Source: Thunnus maccoyii
Taxonomy: Eukaryota; Chordata; Actinopteri; Scombriformes; Scombridae
Reading direction: 5' to 3'
Assembly (NCBI RefSeq): GCF_910596095.1
Contig: NC_056533.1
Location: forward strand, 7,227,001-7,291,000
DNA length: 64,000 nucleotides
Shown here: in pieces, positions 24,902 to 37,128 of the stretch
Layout: every line of letters begins with the position of its first letter
How positions within the stretch are numbered: position 1 is the first letter of the stretch
The notes under the pieces: generated by a model
What the model saw: only the letters and a program-made list of their open reading frames with translations
Told to the model about the DNA's origin: nothing
Databases searched by the model: none
Program-made: the position numbers and the translations under genes

Positions 24902-26752
24902 ATGAAGACTCTGATGGTGTTTGATTTCGACCACACTGTGGTGGATGCCAACAGTGACACTTGGGTGATTAGGTAAGTAATGTTTATTGTTTGAATCAAT
25001 TAAAGTATCAAAGATATAAAAATACTTAAGTGATAAAATTTTATTGTTGCATAATGTATAAATCTATATGAACATGATTTGTCATTAGGGTGAATTTGTT
25101 TATTACAACTTTATCCACAGTGGATCTTTTTGTTTTCTCTCTTTCCAGATGCCTTCCAGGTCAGACTCTTCCTGATGAAGTGAAGAATTCCTACAGAAAA
25201 GGCCACTGGACTGAGTTCATGGGAAGAGTCATGAACCACATAGGTGAGAGTTCAGTATGCTGTTTGTTGGCCATTCATGCATGCATAAAAAAAGGTTGGA
25301 CAAAATATAAGAGACACATTTGGAAATCCACTAAGCTCAATGTTCACTGTCTCCACTTCAAAGATCTATTAACTGAGCTAAACAGCTTGATTAAAGATGC
25401 GAGGACTTCTTATTTTTCCAACCTTATCTCCACCAGTAAGTGCTACCCAAAAGTCCTGTTTGATACAATTAACAACATTGTCACTCCGGCACCTCCGGAT
25501 GTGCCTGTCTGGTCAAATAAGGACTGCAGCAACTATCTTTCCTTCTTTGTTGATAAAATTAGAGATGTCAGAGCTAGCATTATCCCCTCATCTCCTCCCC
25601 TCTCTACTCATGCCTTTTGGCCAAGAACTCACAGATCTGGTGAGCAGTATGAGATCCTCCTCCTCCTTTGACATTTTACCCACCTCCGTGCTCAAAAATG
25701 CACTTGACTGTGTTGGGCAATGCCTGGTTTCCATTATAAACAGCTCCCTGCAATCTGGTTGTGTCCCAGCATACTTCAAACATGCAGTTGTTCAGCCCCT
25801 CCTGAAAAAAACGAACTTTGATCCATACAGTCTCCATAATTATAGGCCTATATCCAAGCTGCCTTTTATTTCTAAAATTTTAGAAGAGGTTGTCGCCAAA
25901 CAGCTCACTGCTGTCTTGACTGCACACAACATTTTTGATAAGTTTCAATCAGGTTTCCGACAGAAGCATTCCACCGAAACTGCTCTCTTCAGAATTTCCA
26001 TACATGAGAGACCCGTACATGTTTTTTCCATCTACAAAATATTGCTAATCTCAAGTCCATTGTCTCACAACCGGGACTAGAAATGGTCATCCATGCGTTC
26101 ATATCATCCCGTTTGGACTATTGTAATTCCATTTTCACTTGTCTCAGCAAAGCATATGTGAACCGGCTACAAACGGTCCATAATGCGGCTGCAAGACTGC
26201 TAACCAGGTCCAACAGGATGACTCACATCATTCCTGTTTTAAGATCTATGCACTGGTTGCCCATTCGTTTTAGGATTCATTTTAAGGTTCTTATTATTAC
26301 ATATAGAGCCCTGCATGCACAGGCTCCAGAGTACATCATGGAACTTATCCATCCCTACGTCGCCAGTAGGTCACTCAGGTCTTCCAACCAGGACCTACTG
26401 GCTGTCCCTCACTCATGGCTGAAAACCAAAGGTGATCGTGCCTTTGCATTTGTGGCTCCAACCCTATGGAACTCTCTCCCTGTACAAATACGGTCAGCAG
26501 TCTCTGTAGAAGCTTTTAAAAAACTATTGAAGACCCATCTTTTTAAATTGGCTTTTGTGTCTTCATGAGTTGTTTGTTTGATTGTGTTTTTTATTTTTAT
26601 TTTTATTTTTATTTTTATTTTTTTTAAACTAATTCTAACTTGTGGCACATGTTTTTACACTATGTATTTTTTTATGGTCTTATTTTCAACTCTTGTTCCT
26701 GTGAAGCACTTTGTGAATTTCATTTCTGTGAAAGGTGCTATACCAAATAAAC

Positions 26753-26822
<70 letters not shown>

Positions 26823-27487
26823 CATTATTATAAAGCAATTTCTACATTAACGTCTACTTCAGTCCTCTGACCTTTTTTCCATCTGTCCCTCCAGGAAACC
26901 AGGAGGTCAGTCCTGACAGGGTCCGCAGTGTGATGGAGACCATCCCCTTCACACATGGAATGATAGACCTGCTGACATTCATATCAGAAAATAAAAGCAC
27001 CATTGACTGCATAGTCGTCTCTGATGCCAACACCATGTTCATTGACTGGATCCTCCACGCAGCGGGACTCCAGGCGGCCGTCGACCAGGTGTTCACCAAC
27101 CCGGCTAAGTTCAACGAACTCGGGTACATGGAGGTACAGTGCTACCACTCTCACGACTGCGAGCGATGCCCCGTCAACCTCTGCAAGAGAAAAGTCCTGG
27201 AGCTGTACCTGTTGGAGCAGACTGATCGAGGTGTGGAGTATGACCGGGTATTCTACGTGGGGGACGGTGGGAATGATCTCTGCCCGACTTCCTGTCTGAG
27301 AGGGCATGATGTTGTGATGCCCAGGAAGGGGTACACCCTGGAGAAACTGCTGGCCCAAGTCAAGAGTCAAGAAGATAGCGTTTCTTTGAGAGCGAGAGTC
27401 ATTGCCTGGAGCAGCGGCACTGAAATCATGGAGGAGTTGAAAACGAGTATGCAGTCGCACCCCGGCCCTAATGGAGGTCAACACTGA
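24902..27487 (+). CDS. phospho2: HAD phosphatase, pyridoxal phosphate phosphatase PHOSPHO2
   Basis: Coding exons 24902-24972, 25149-25243 and 26895-27487 join in phase to 759 bases (252 aa; human 241), with donors AG|GTAAGT and ATAG|GTGAGA and acceptors TTTCCAG and CCTCCAG. Haloacid-dehalogenase motifs are complete: motif I FDFDHTVVD with nucleophile Asp8 and Asp10, motif II VVSDAN (Ser98), and motif IV GDGGND (178-183). The family-specific segments YRKGHWTEFMGRV, FTNPAKF, CERCPVNLCK and MPRKGYTLEK are present, and the Cys pair near 144/147 is kept. PHOSPHO2 is a cytosolic Mg-dependent phosphatase with activity on pyridoxal 5'-phosphate. The protein has a longer, low-similarity C-terminus than human. 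Intron 2 holds a decayed LINE; klhl23 remains lie 5 kb downstream, as in human. A polyadenylation signal AATAAA is at 27801-27806. Confidence 0.95.
25265..26831 (+). mobile_element. decayed L2/CR1-clade LINE in phospho2 intron 2
   Basis: The order is: the linker and start of a LINE reverse transcriptase (frames covering 25271-26000, including NSSLQSGCVPAYFKHAVVQP, NYRPISKLPFISKILEEVV and QSGFRQKHSTETAL), then directly the C-terminal part (FISSRLDYCNSIFT, RLQTVHNAAARLLTR, MHWLPIRFRIHFK, PTLWNSLPVQIRS). The reverse transcriptase core with its Y-x-D-D box is missing between about 26000 and 26020, so the copy cannot be active. At least two frameshifts are seen. It ends with a short untranslated part, aaggtgctataccaaataaa, an (ATTTTT)n tract at 26585-26625 and an (ATT)n tail at 26754-26831, as typical for this clade. 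Confidence 0.85.
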
Positions 27488-27800
27488 ATGGATGTCGCAG
27501 TTGTAACTTAAATATTGCTCTCATTCCAAATATTAATCCTGCGCTGTAGCGGGCACATACTGCCCCCTTAGATTGTTTTAAAAATGTGTGTATTATTAAG
27601 AAGGTATTTATCATTTTTAACCACAATTTTGATTACAAATCCTTGAAAATGGACAATTTGTCTCCAGGAGATTTTATCTTTACCTTTGTAAACAGTAACA
27701 ATCCTCTCAAACAAGGTTTGAATTATTATATAATTAAGGATTTGTCTTGATTTAGAGGTGGAGAAAAGGAATGGAGACCTCTGAGCCCAATTAGAATACA

Positions 27801-27806
27801 AATAAA
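27801..27806 (+). other. candidate phospho2 polyadenylation signal
   Basis: The first good AATAAA after the phospho2 stop codon, about 310 bases downstream of it. Confidence 0.4.
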
Positions 27807-27944
27807 TCACAAAAACAATATTAACATGTGCAGATTGTGTTTGACACTGGATCATAATTGAACTAAAGTTTTATTTTTTACAGTATTCAATTACTTTTAG
27901 GGAAGTAAACTTTAACAGTATAGCAGGCTTGCAGGCCATTCAAA

Positions 27945-28160
27945 GAATAGTGCAACATTTTGGGGAAGATCTGCTGCTTAACATGATATATCTTGTTTGT
28001 TTGAATTAAACAAACAATACAAAGAAGACATCAGTTAATTCTTGAGCTAAAAAATGGAACATGGATTTTTAAAATGCTGGATAGAGCTAGGCTAGTTATT
28101 TCCCCATTTCCCCCTGATTCCAGTCTTTATGCTAAGCTAAGCTAATCAACTCTTACAGTA
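27945..28160. repeat. dispersed repeat, family B, short copy
   Basis: It begins agtgcaacattttggggaag and contains ccagtctttatgctaagcta near 28118-28138. The same elements occur at 35389-37128 and 40752-42120 in either orientation. This copy has lost most of the middle. The full family has inverted ends of the type gaatagttcgacattttgg and no coding capacity. Confidence 0.5.
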
Positions 28161-28775
28161 TTTTTGATTTATTGATTGGGACAGTGTGCAGTTTTAAACA
28201 TGAAAGATGCACTGCACCGGAGTTAGCTCGAAACTAATTTGCATCCGTAGTCCCCCACAATCAAAACATACAACAGCACAACAACAAACAGTACAAAGCA
28301 AAAAAAACAACAAAAAAAACAAAACACACAGAACACACCATACAAAATACAAAGCTACACACAACAGCACATCACATACACCCACAATGTCAATTAGAAA
28401 TTAATAATGTAAACTAGACTCAGTGGTCACACAGCTGATTCGTCTTTAGTTGATTTTTTAGTTTGGCCTTGAATGTATTGATTGAACTACAGTTCTTCAT
28501 ATCATCAGGTGGGGCATTGCACTGAGTTGTGGCTTTCACATAGAAAGCTGACTTCCCAAATGCAGTGCAACAAAATGGTATGGTACAATCTATAGAGGAT
28601 ATTCTGGAGGATCTAATAGAACTTACTGAGCAAATGTACACAAAGTCACATAGTAGAAGAGGGGCCAAACCATCTAAAATTTTATAAACTAGGCACAAAT
28701 TTGAGAATAATCTAAAATTGTCAAAGCTCAGTAAATTGTATTTCTCCAGTTCCCTACAGTGATGGAAATGCATTG
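28161..28775 (-). mobile_element. LINE pol C-terminal fragment (minus strand)
   Basis: The frame at 28773-28420 reads like the tail of a fish LINE ORF2: NLLSFDNFRLFSNLCLVYKI, then LDGLAPLLLCDFV, FGKSAFYVKATTQCN and a final LKNQLKTNQLCDH. An untranslated part follows, ending near 28160-28175 with a polyadenylation-like AATAAATC on this strand. The upstream catalytic part is absent, so this is a 5'-truncated copy. Confidence 0.7.
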
Positions 28776-28944
28776 GCTTTTTGTCCAGAGTTTAGAGTTT
28801 GTTTGTATAAGGACTCAAGAGGTTTTATGGCCTCGAGCCTGCCCCCAATATTTGATGCAATAAGACATATGGGAAAGAATCATAGCATACATAAATATCT
28901 TGGCTGCGTCCATAGTAGCTCCATAGTTAGTGAACATATATCAA

Positions 28945-28988
<44 letters not shown>

Positions 28989-29532
28989 GTACAGACGGGT
29001 GACAAATTAAAGGAAAAACTGGTCCAGGTCTGAATGCTTGATCCCCACAGTGAGGGGATCTGGTAGCTCTGTTATGCTTTGGGGGGCATTTTGCAGGCAT
29101 GGTTTGGGTCCACTTCTCCCTTTAAAGGGAAGCGTCACTGCAAATCAATACAAAGTTGTTCTGAGTCATCATCTTTATCCTATGATGAAACATTTCTCTC
29201 CTGATGGGAGTGGTCTCTTCCAGGATGACAATGCCCCGATTCCCAGGGCACGAGGGGTCACTGAATGGTTTAATGAGTATGAAAATGATGTGAATCATGT
29301 GTTATGGCCTTCGCAGTCACCAGATCTCAACCTAATTGAACACTATAGGGGATTTTTCATGTTAGTCCAAAATCTCCCATAAGTGTTCAGCTGGCCAAAA
29401 CTTGGCCTGCTCAACATGCCACAGAGTATGATTGGATGTTAATTACTTAATTGTACCATGCAGTGCATCTGTATGGAAGCATCTGAATTTGTTATGTTTC
29501 TCCATTAATTTATTCAGGTTTTTCCTTTAATT

Positions 29533-29600
<68 letters not shown>

Positions 29601-29607
29601 TATATAT
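28945..29607 (+). mobile_element. internally deleted Tc1/mariner element in TA/CA repeats
   Basis: An 18-base perfect inverted repeat (ACAAATTAAAGGAAAAAC at 29002-29019 and its reverse complement at 29518-29535) frames a 534-base segment. Inside it, 29038-29382 encodes the C-terminal part of a Tc1 transposase: SSVMLWGAFCRHGLGPL, LFQDDNAP, VTEWFNEYENDVNH and WPSQSPDLNLIEH, containing the second Asp and last acidic residue of the DDE triad. The N-terminal helix-turn-helix part is missing, so the copy is not autonomous. Both sides are (TA)n next to (CA)n (28945-28989 and 29535-29607), in line with TA as the target site. Confidence 0.85.
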
Positions 29608-32600
29608 GCCCTCTATCAGTGACACCTGCCATTGTGATCTGTTATTGCCGTTGTGCTATCTTGATTGATTAAACCAGGTTTGAGTTAGCCTGATCATGTT
29701 AACTCTGAGATGGCTCTATGGATTGTGGATTAAACCTCAATTAACTATTTAAGTTAAAAGAACAAATAGTCTTCTGCCTCCCACAGATAAACTGAGTTAT
29801 GTATTGAAATTACAACTACAGCTGTTTTTTTCTTTTGTTTTTATTATTATTATTTTTTTTTACATCAGTCAAACAAACCTCAATGGTGTGAGAAGATTCT
29901 AGTGATGTTATCCAGATAATGGAAAACTGTCTGGTTGTACTGAAATAGCACTGGGACCTTTCTCATAGCCAGTACACAAGCTTATTTGGATAAACAGTAC
30001 TGAGTTTCCATTTTCTACTTAAGCAAGAAATACATCAGATATTAATGTAACTTTGGTGTTCATATGCACACAGTCAATAAGTGATTTTTTTGGTGTACTA
30101 GCATGTTGAAATGTTATTTGTTGATTCGTAATCTTGTAATTCTAATGATGCAATTAAAACCAGAAACCTCATCCATTTTTTCCTCTATGAACTATTCTGT
30201 CCAGTACTTTTTTTTTTATTCCTTTGTGGATCTGTGGCAGTGTTGTATTCAAGTGCTTTATATTGTAAGGCTTGTCTAATATTTTGTTTTTTAAAGGTAA
30301 ACAGAGTGGATAAAATATGAGCAGCACAGTCAATGAGAACTGATGTATCCTCTCCTTTCAGACAGGCCCAATGAAGATGCAAAGTTATTCCTTCCCAACA
30401 CTGACAGCAAAGAAATATCACTAGATTGGCACAAATGGATAGGGATTTGAAGGATTTGGAGAGGAATGCAGGCCAATAACTCACAGAGACAGCTCTTGCC
30501 TAAGATCTAACATGGTATTATGGTCCAAGACTCAGCAGGCTTTGTTTACTTTCTGAATTCACTTTTCAGTGGGAAGAAGCTTTAGATGAGGCTTGCTGTA
30601 TTAAAGGAAGATGCTTAGTCGCATAAGTAACTGGCAGGTTGAACAGAGGACTGTTAAACTGGGATACAAGTCTTGGAAGTTTGGGGTAGTTTAATCAGAA
30701 AGTTTGGTCTTCAGGCTGGAAAGGTGGCTCAGAAACAACTGGCATCTGCAGAGCTTTTACTCCATCATGTTATGAAATGTTGCATTAATGTTGTGATGGT
30801 GTAACTTCAGTTTTTACAGTCATATACTGTATATTGCCTTTAGATAAACCCGCTGTTAGTGTTTACATTACATTAACTATGCAGTGTAAAGGGGAAATCC
30901 CATGTTAAGTAACCAAAACTCCAAAAATGTTCTTGAATTGCTGTTTTATTTGTTTTTTGGTTTTTTTTGTACTGGAGTCATTTATATAGGGGACAGTACC
31001 AGTCTGTCTACTGACAGAAGCCTAAATAGACCACCATGCAATGCAGCCATGCACATGGTGTGTTGACTTTTTGTTAAGGAGCAGGGCACATTTTTCTTCC
31101 ACAAGCTGAGTTCAAGAAATTCACACCTCTCTTCTTATTCTCTCAAGGTTGTTGAGAGGCAGACAAAATAGAGTTTCTAATTGAGTAAGCGGACGCTTAG
31201 ATGGAATTTTCTCTTCAACATTTAACCATTTTTTTCATAACATTTCAAAGCTATTTTATTGCCATTTGGGCAACAGGCTATGCTTGATGAGATTAACAGT
31301 GAGTATGGCAGTTTGCCTCGTTTTTTGGAGGCCAATCATCTATTAAGGTCCATTCTAGCTATCAGCTGCAGGGGTTTACTGTAGATTCTCCTGGGTGTGG
31401 ACCCTCTTGATGCCCTCAGTTACTGTACAGTGCCTGAAAACTTCATCTGTAATTCATGTGCTTATATGAGAATGTACTCTTTTTACTGAAATATCTTCAT
31501 GCTATAAGTGTTAATATTACTGGATAGCTCGATTGTAAACTTTTTTGTGTGTCTAAAGCATACAAATCAATCTAAATATATTGTGTTAATGGTAAAACAA
31601 TGATTACAGAATAATAAAATATGATATCTGATGCAAAGAAAAATTATGTTACAGGTATGATATGAAACTTTTTAGATGGGCTTTTCCTCTCATTGAATAA
31701 AGTCCATAGTGAGTTTGGGAACTAGCTTGATCTATAACTCCAAAACCTATTAACCTTATCCTGTCTTCTTTTTAACTACAGGCCTACTGATTATGTCCAG
31801 GCCTAAAGGTCTCTTGGGTGCAGTGTTTTTATACTTAGACAGAGTCACATCGTCAAATAAAAGGCCATGTCATGAAGAATAATGCTCACAACCGGTCACA
31901 GTTCTTTTTTCTATTCAAGAACAATTAAATAGTTATCTCTGCAAATTATTTTGAAATTGACATCAAAGCATGTGGACCATGTTGATCAGGTATGTGTATG
32001 TTATGGTCATTGTCCATTGATAGCCTATATCATGTATCATGCTCAAAGTATGATTCTGTTTAAGAAATCCCAACTTTTTCTGATATTTATTTACTCCTGA
32101 TTGTATTTAACAACATACACAGTTCATTAACAAGGTGAAATATCTTAAGTTCATGAGTTGCAAAGAAGTAATCCCCGAGAATTGTAATTTCAACCAACAG
32201 TGTTGTATGAGTGAGTTTAGCTGCATGACGTTGTCCTTCAGCTTACCTATAATATAATTAATAATTTTCTTATGTTTTTAGAAAGGGCTATTTGAGGGAA
32301 ACGAGATCTATAGGAGAAACGCATCATTTAACACCACTAATGATGCATGTACTGTACATTTATTATATCACCATAACACCATTAATTATGCATGAAGTGT
32401 TGATAAATATTTAAAGGGGCAATCCTTGATTTCAGCAGGCAACTGCCTCATTTGCACAACAAACTGAAGAATGGTGTATTAGACCTTAGGGCAACACAAA
32501 ATTTTTTACACCCTTCTTTTCTGAGACAGTATGCTTTTGCCAGGACACAGCTTTGCACAAACCCCCCACAGATGTCGTCATCTCTATTTAAATGCACAAC

Positions 32601-32709
32601 AAATATCCAAGCTTATTTTGACTGTGTTGTGACATGGCTGTCTGTTCAGTTTATGATCACTGAAAGCTTGGCACTGAGTCAAACTTTATTCCACAGACAG
32701 ACTACAACC
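29608..32709. other. non-coding stretch between phospho2 and the klhl23 remains
   Basis: No coding exon recognised. A minus-strand frame at 30185-30484 is open but has no recognisable domain. Non-coding 5' exons of the former klhl23 may lie here, since a splice acceptor (TTTATTCCACAG) precedes its start codon at about 32684-32695. Confidence 0.4.
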
Positions 32710-32940
32710 ATGTCACCCAGAAGACAGCAGGATCTCTACATGTACAATTTCCACGATGCGAGCCATCCTGATGTGATGCTGGATGCCTGGAGAGGTTTCT
32801 ACTCTGATGGGCTTTTTACAGATACTGACCTGTGGTGCTCCTCTGGCCAGGTCCTGCACTGCCACAAGGTCATGCTCTACGCATGCAGCTCCTTCTTCAG
32901 GGTTATGTTCACTGCTTACATGAAGGAGAGGACGAATAGC

Positions 32941-34957
32941 CCTGTCTGGCAATCAGCATTGACCCACCTTGTACATCTGTATCAACATAATAAAGGACCA
33001 GTCAAGTGTCTACTTTGTCTCACTATATGAGAAATGCTAAATATTGATGGTATGCACACTGATATGCTAATTTGCATGGAAGAGACACTGCCTTACACTT
33101 GGGGTAATGTTAAATATGTAAAAAAGAAAGATGAAATCATGACAAATAACAGCACAGACAAGGGTAAAGTTTGGTGCATACAACATCATCACACCTTGTT
33201 GGCATTTAGTTCTCCAGTGGAGGGCATACTGCAGATTTAATGGTCTATTGATTTAAAAGGCAGTCATTCAAGTGGAAAACCTTGTCCCTGTGTTGCCCAT
33301 ATTAGCAAACATCTGCTGAACTGTACTAACCTTTTAGAGCTAGAATGAATCCCTACCAGCTCCAGGGCTGCTGTTCTCCACCACACCACAACCTGTGACC
33401 TCCCTGCAAGACGGGGGGAGGAAAAAAGAGAGAAAAATCTCCCAGAGATCAAAAAGTTATCACAAAAACCTTTGAAACAAACATGGTGTGACCAAAGTTA
33501 TTGTGTTCTGTGTGATCAGCTGTTAATGGTTAACAGGGGAGCCACAGGCAGGGAGTTGGTCATGAAGACAAGGACTGCAATCGTATTGTATGTTTTTCTT
33601 CTAGCATGGGCAGGGGTGTCAAAAGCTAAAGTGCTACAAAATTTTTATGTGCCAATATCTTCAAGAGAACCTGGTTGCAGGTCCTGCAAGTGGTCATCCA
33701 CGCACAGGAAGTCATATGACGAGATGTGGCGGAAGTGGTTCTTTTTTCCGGTATTAACTAAGGAGAGGAAGACGAAACAATGAGACAGTATTACCAATTA
33801 ATTGAATATAGTTTATTAGTATAGTGTCATTAATCTACGATAAAAATTAATCAAAGTTCATATTTGTTACATATTTTTAGGAGTTATACAGTAGGCCTTG
33901 AGTTCTTGAGAAGAAGAAAATAATGTTTAATGATTTTTAAAGTAAATCCTAAAAAATATTTTGTTTTAAGATTAAAAATAAATGAGAAATGACAGGGATG
34001 CAGGAAAAGTATTCTTGGCTTCATTTGTTTACTTATTTGAATAAAGTTTCTGGGGTAAAAATCTGCTTCTTGTATTGAAAAGGGTACTTCACCAAGAGAA
34101 CCGACTTTGTGTAGTTGTAACGTGAGTAATTTATTTAAATTAAGTTGTGGGGAAAAATTATACTCATGGATGTATAATAAGATCTGGATATAGTGCTGCC
34201 TCTCAGCCTTTCTTTCAATTTTGCCCAGTGGCCATTCACGGTATTGCAGCGATAAAATCCCCAGTGGCCCAAAAAGCATTTTCCCCATAGACCGTCATTA
34301 TAAAAGGGATATCTGTAAAACTGTTGACAGGACATCTCAAACTACAAACAAGGTCAATTATGATTCTATTCTGAATTTTTGATCCATTGTGGTTTTATAA
34401 TTGTAAAACTTGCTCAGGGCCAAGAAAATCAATATTAAAATCTGTGACGTCACCACAATGTAAAGTCCATGGGTTGAGCAGGGACTCACAGGCGGGGCCA
34501 GTGAGAGAAACACTTCTACACATATTCAGTGGGCTGCATACTCCCAGAAGTAAACCCGGAGGCTAGAAACTTTTCTTGGCTAATGCACCATGAGAGCATT
34601 CCTCTATAAATCGAATAGGTGCCATCTATCCAACTGTATCCAGTTCTTAGAATACATCCATGATTGTACTTCTGTTCTGAAAGGGCAAAATGACTTCCTG
34701 TCTATGGATGACCATGGTGATTTTCATCTGTCATGTTGCTGCAGCCAGGTCCCTCTCAATATCTTAACCTTTACACATTAGCCTTTTGCTAAGCCACGCC
34801 CCTTTAATTACTGTTGCTAGCTAATTAAGCTAACTGTAGCTCCATGAGTTGGTTGGTCTTTTCTCTGAACACAAACGATTCATCTTATTTCTATTTTGGG
34901 AATATGAACTTGGTGTAAAATTTGGTCTACAATACTAATTTATCAACCCTCCTGCAG
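32941..34957. other. DNA replacing the lost middle of klhl23
   Basis: No kelch, BTB or BACK coding sequence remains here. The open frame at 33472-33783 shows no known domain. From about 34190 to 34800 the text resembles a dispersed teleost repeat (phrases about 'cccagtggcc' and 'gtgacgtcacc'), but its ends are not clear. Confidence 0.35.
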
Positions 34958-35388
34958 ATACTAACACTGTCCAGTGGCCTTTGGTGGCTGTGTGTATGTT
35001 ATGGGAGGCTACAGAGGAGGTTCAGCCATGGCACTGACCGAACTGTATGATCCATTGAAGAGGAAGTGGATGGCTGTAGCTAAAATGGTGCAAGGTGCGT
35101 TTCCATAAGTATGGCACACAATATCTTTTTACCTCTACACCTGAAAGTAGATTTGATGCACATGTGAATTTGGAATTTTGTAAAAAAAAAAAAAATTACC
35201 CAACCAAGATGATCAAAATGTTGAAACTGGTTAATTGACTGTAGGCGGATTTCACGAAAGAGGTATGTACAAATTGGTTTAATACCACAACTGAAGACTT
35301 TGAAGCAGACTCAACTTTCCTCTAATGATGGGTATTATATTGCACGTGAGTGCTACTATAGATGTGGCGCAAACAAGCTAAGTATGTA

Positions 35389-37128
35389 ATGAAACAGTTT
35401 GACATTTTGGAGGTTATGGTCATTTTTTGTCAAGAGTTAGATGAGATGATCAATACCACTTTCATGTCTGCCTGCTAAACACAAAGTTACAGCCAGGAGA
35501 TGGTTAGCCTAGCTTAGCGTAAAGAGTGGAAATAGGGCGAAACAGCTAGCCTGCCCCTGTTCAAAGATAACAAAATCTGCCTGCCTGCACCTCTAAAGCT
35601 CAGTAATTAACATGTTATAACTTGTGTGTAGGTTTTTTTGGTAATAATTTAACAAACAACAAAATAGGACAAAACAAAAAAACAACAACAACAAAAAAAA
35701 CAGTAATGCTCAAAAAATCGTACAATACACACTCCTTTAAAATAACAATGACAGCACAAAAAGACAAGCAGCTGCCCACTCCCACCAAACCCCTGTATTT
35801 GGTTTGGTTCTCTGCACTTATTATTAAACCACAAAATTAGGTCTGAGTATCAGTCATCACATTTGAGGAGAGGTAAGGCATCTATGAAGGCTCCCCAGAT
35901 CTTCCTAAACAGTGTGGGTCTTTTCCTTATATTGTAGAGGATCTTCAATATGAGGGAGGGAGGTCAGATTTTCAGTTTTCTAAAATGCATTTTTTTCCCA
36001 GCTGTACTGGCAAATAAAACAAAATGCTTAACAGACGCATTTGTTTTCAATCGGTTCAAGTCTCCTAGGGTCGACACTTTAGGATCCTGTGGAATATTCC
36101 TTTCCATAATTTCTGAGGTGGTTGTACTAATATATTTCCAAAACTCATTACATACGTACATTTCTGGCACATAGGTGAGATATTATTGTTAAGTTTGTGC
36201 ATCTTAATGGGTGTATAGTGTGTTCTGTGCAAGATATTGAATTGAATTAGTCTGTGATTAGTGGAGATTAAAAATGTTTGAGCTTGCTCCAAAAGTGTGT
36301 GCCAGACAGCATCATCATATGAGCAATTTAGATTCAACTCCCATTTCAATCAAGAGAGACAAGTGAATGAAGCAAAAAGAATTGTTTATTATACAGATGA
36401 TATGAAGATTATGCTTTGCTTTGATAATGCTTAGACTCTACAGGGAGATTTTGAATTGAAGGACATCAGTCCTGAGCAGCAGCAAGATCAATCCCCCCAC
36501 GGAGCCCAGACACTGGTGGTGGTGGTGGCTGACGACTTCTGCCGAGGCTGATGAGGTTGATGAGGTTGATGAGACGATGCACTGATGAATCTGCGAAGAC
36601 TGGACGGTGATGGGGAGGTGGTGGGGCGTGCAAAACAGCAGCATGAAAGCACTAAGGAAGAGAAGGAGAAAACATATTTAAAGAGACAGCTACATTATGA
36701 TAGGCTGACAAATGAAGGTGTGTCACCTCGCTATTGGTTAGATGTGATCAGCTGATGTGAACAGTCTTAATTGACACCCAGTGGAATGACAGCAAGGAAA
36801 TTATAATTGAGCATGTGTTAGGGATGGGAATGACAGATGGTTTGAGAAATAATACTAACTACCTGAGCATGCAAAAGATGTCTTCCTGACTGAACTTTCG
36901 CTAAGCTTCATTTGTGTTTTGTAAGAGGTCTTTCATATTCAAGACAATTATTATTGAGAATATTGTAAAGTGCTGATGTTAGACCTCCGGTCAATGCACA
37001 TATATTTTGTTTGTTTAATATGCACAAAAATCAAAGTGTAAAAACAACAAGTTATGGCTTTTATGGGGGTTTATGTGTTGTAATTATTTCTTGTCCAGAA
37101 GCAGTGACTTCTTGGAACTATTCCTTTC
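35389..37128 (+). mobile_element. family B repeat interrupted by a later insertion
   Basis: The left end (gaaacagtttgacattttgg at 35391-35410) and right end (gaactattccttt at 37116-37128) are inverted versions of each other. The inner text (cagctagcctgcccctgttc near 35550; aaatcaaagtgtaaaaacaa near 37028) matches the copies at 27945 and 40752. About 1.38 kb (roughly 35630-37005) is foreign to the family and splits it, so it was inserted later. The element ends only 15 bases before the klhl23 exon at 37144. Confidence 0.6.
35850..36350 (-). mobile_element. L1-like LINE ORF2 fragment
   Basis: On the minus strand, 36349-36065 reads ELNLNCSYDDAVWHTLLEQA, then STNHRLIQFNILHRTHYTP and a NNNISPMCQKC motif. 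This is the C-terminal region of L1/Tx1-like ORF2 with its CCHC-like cysteines. The frame breaks and continues in another frame to about 35850. It lies inside the insertion that splits the family B repeat. Confidence 0.65.

Noticed and set aside
26984..27484. 166-codon minus-strand frame opposite phospho2 exon 3
   Set aside because: Antisense shadow of the conserved phosphatase exon.
30185..30484. 99-codon minus-strand frame between phospho2 and klhl23
   Set aside because: Considered as a LINE fragment, but no reverse transcriptase or endonuclease pattern could be matched.
32713..32952. Minus-strand frame opposite the BTB exon
   Set aside because: Shadow of the klhl23 BTB-coding exon on the plus strand.
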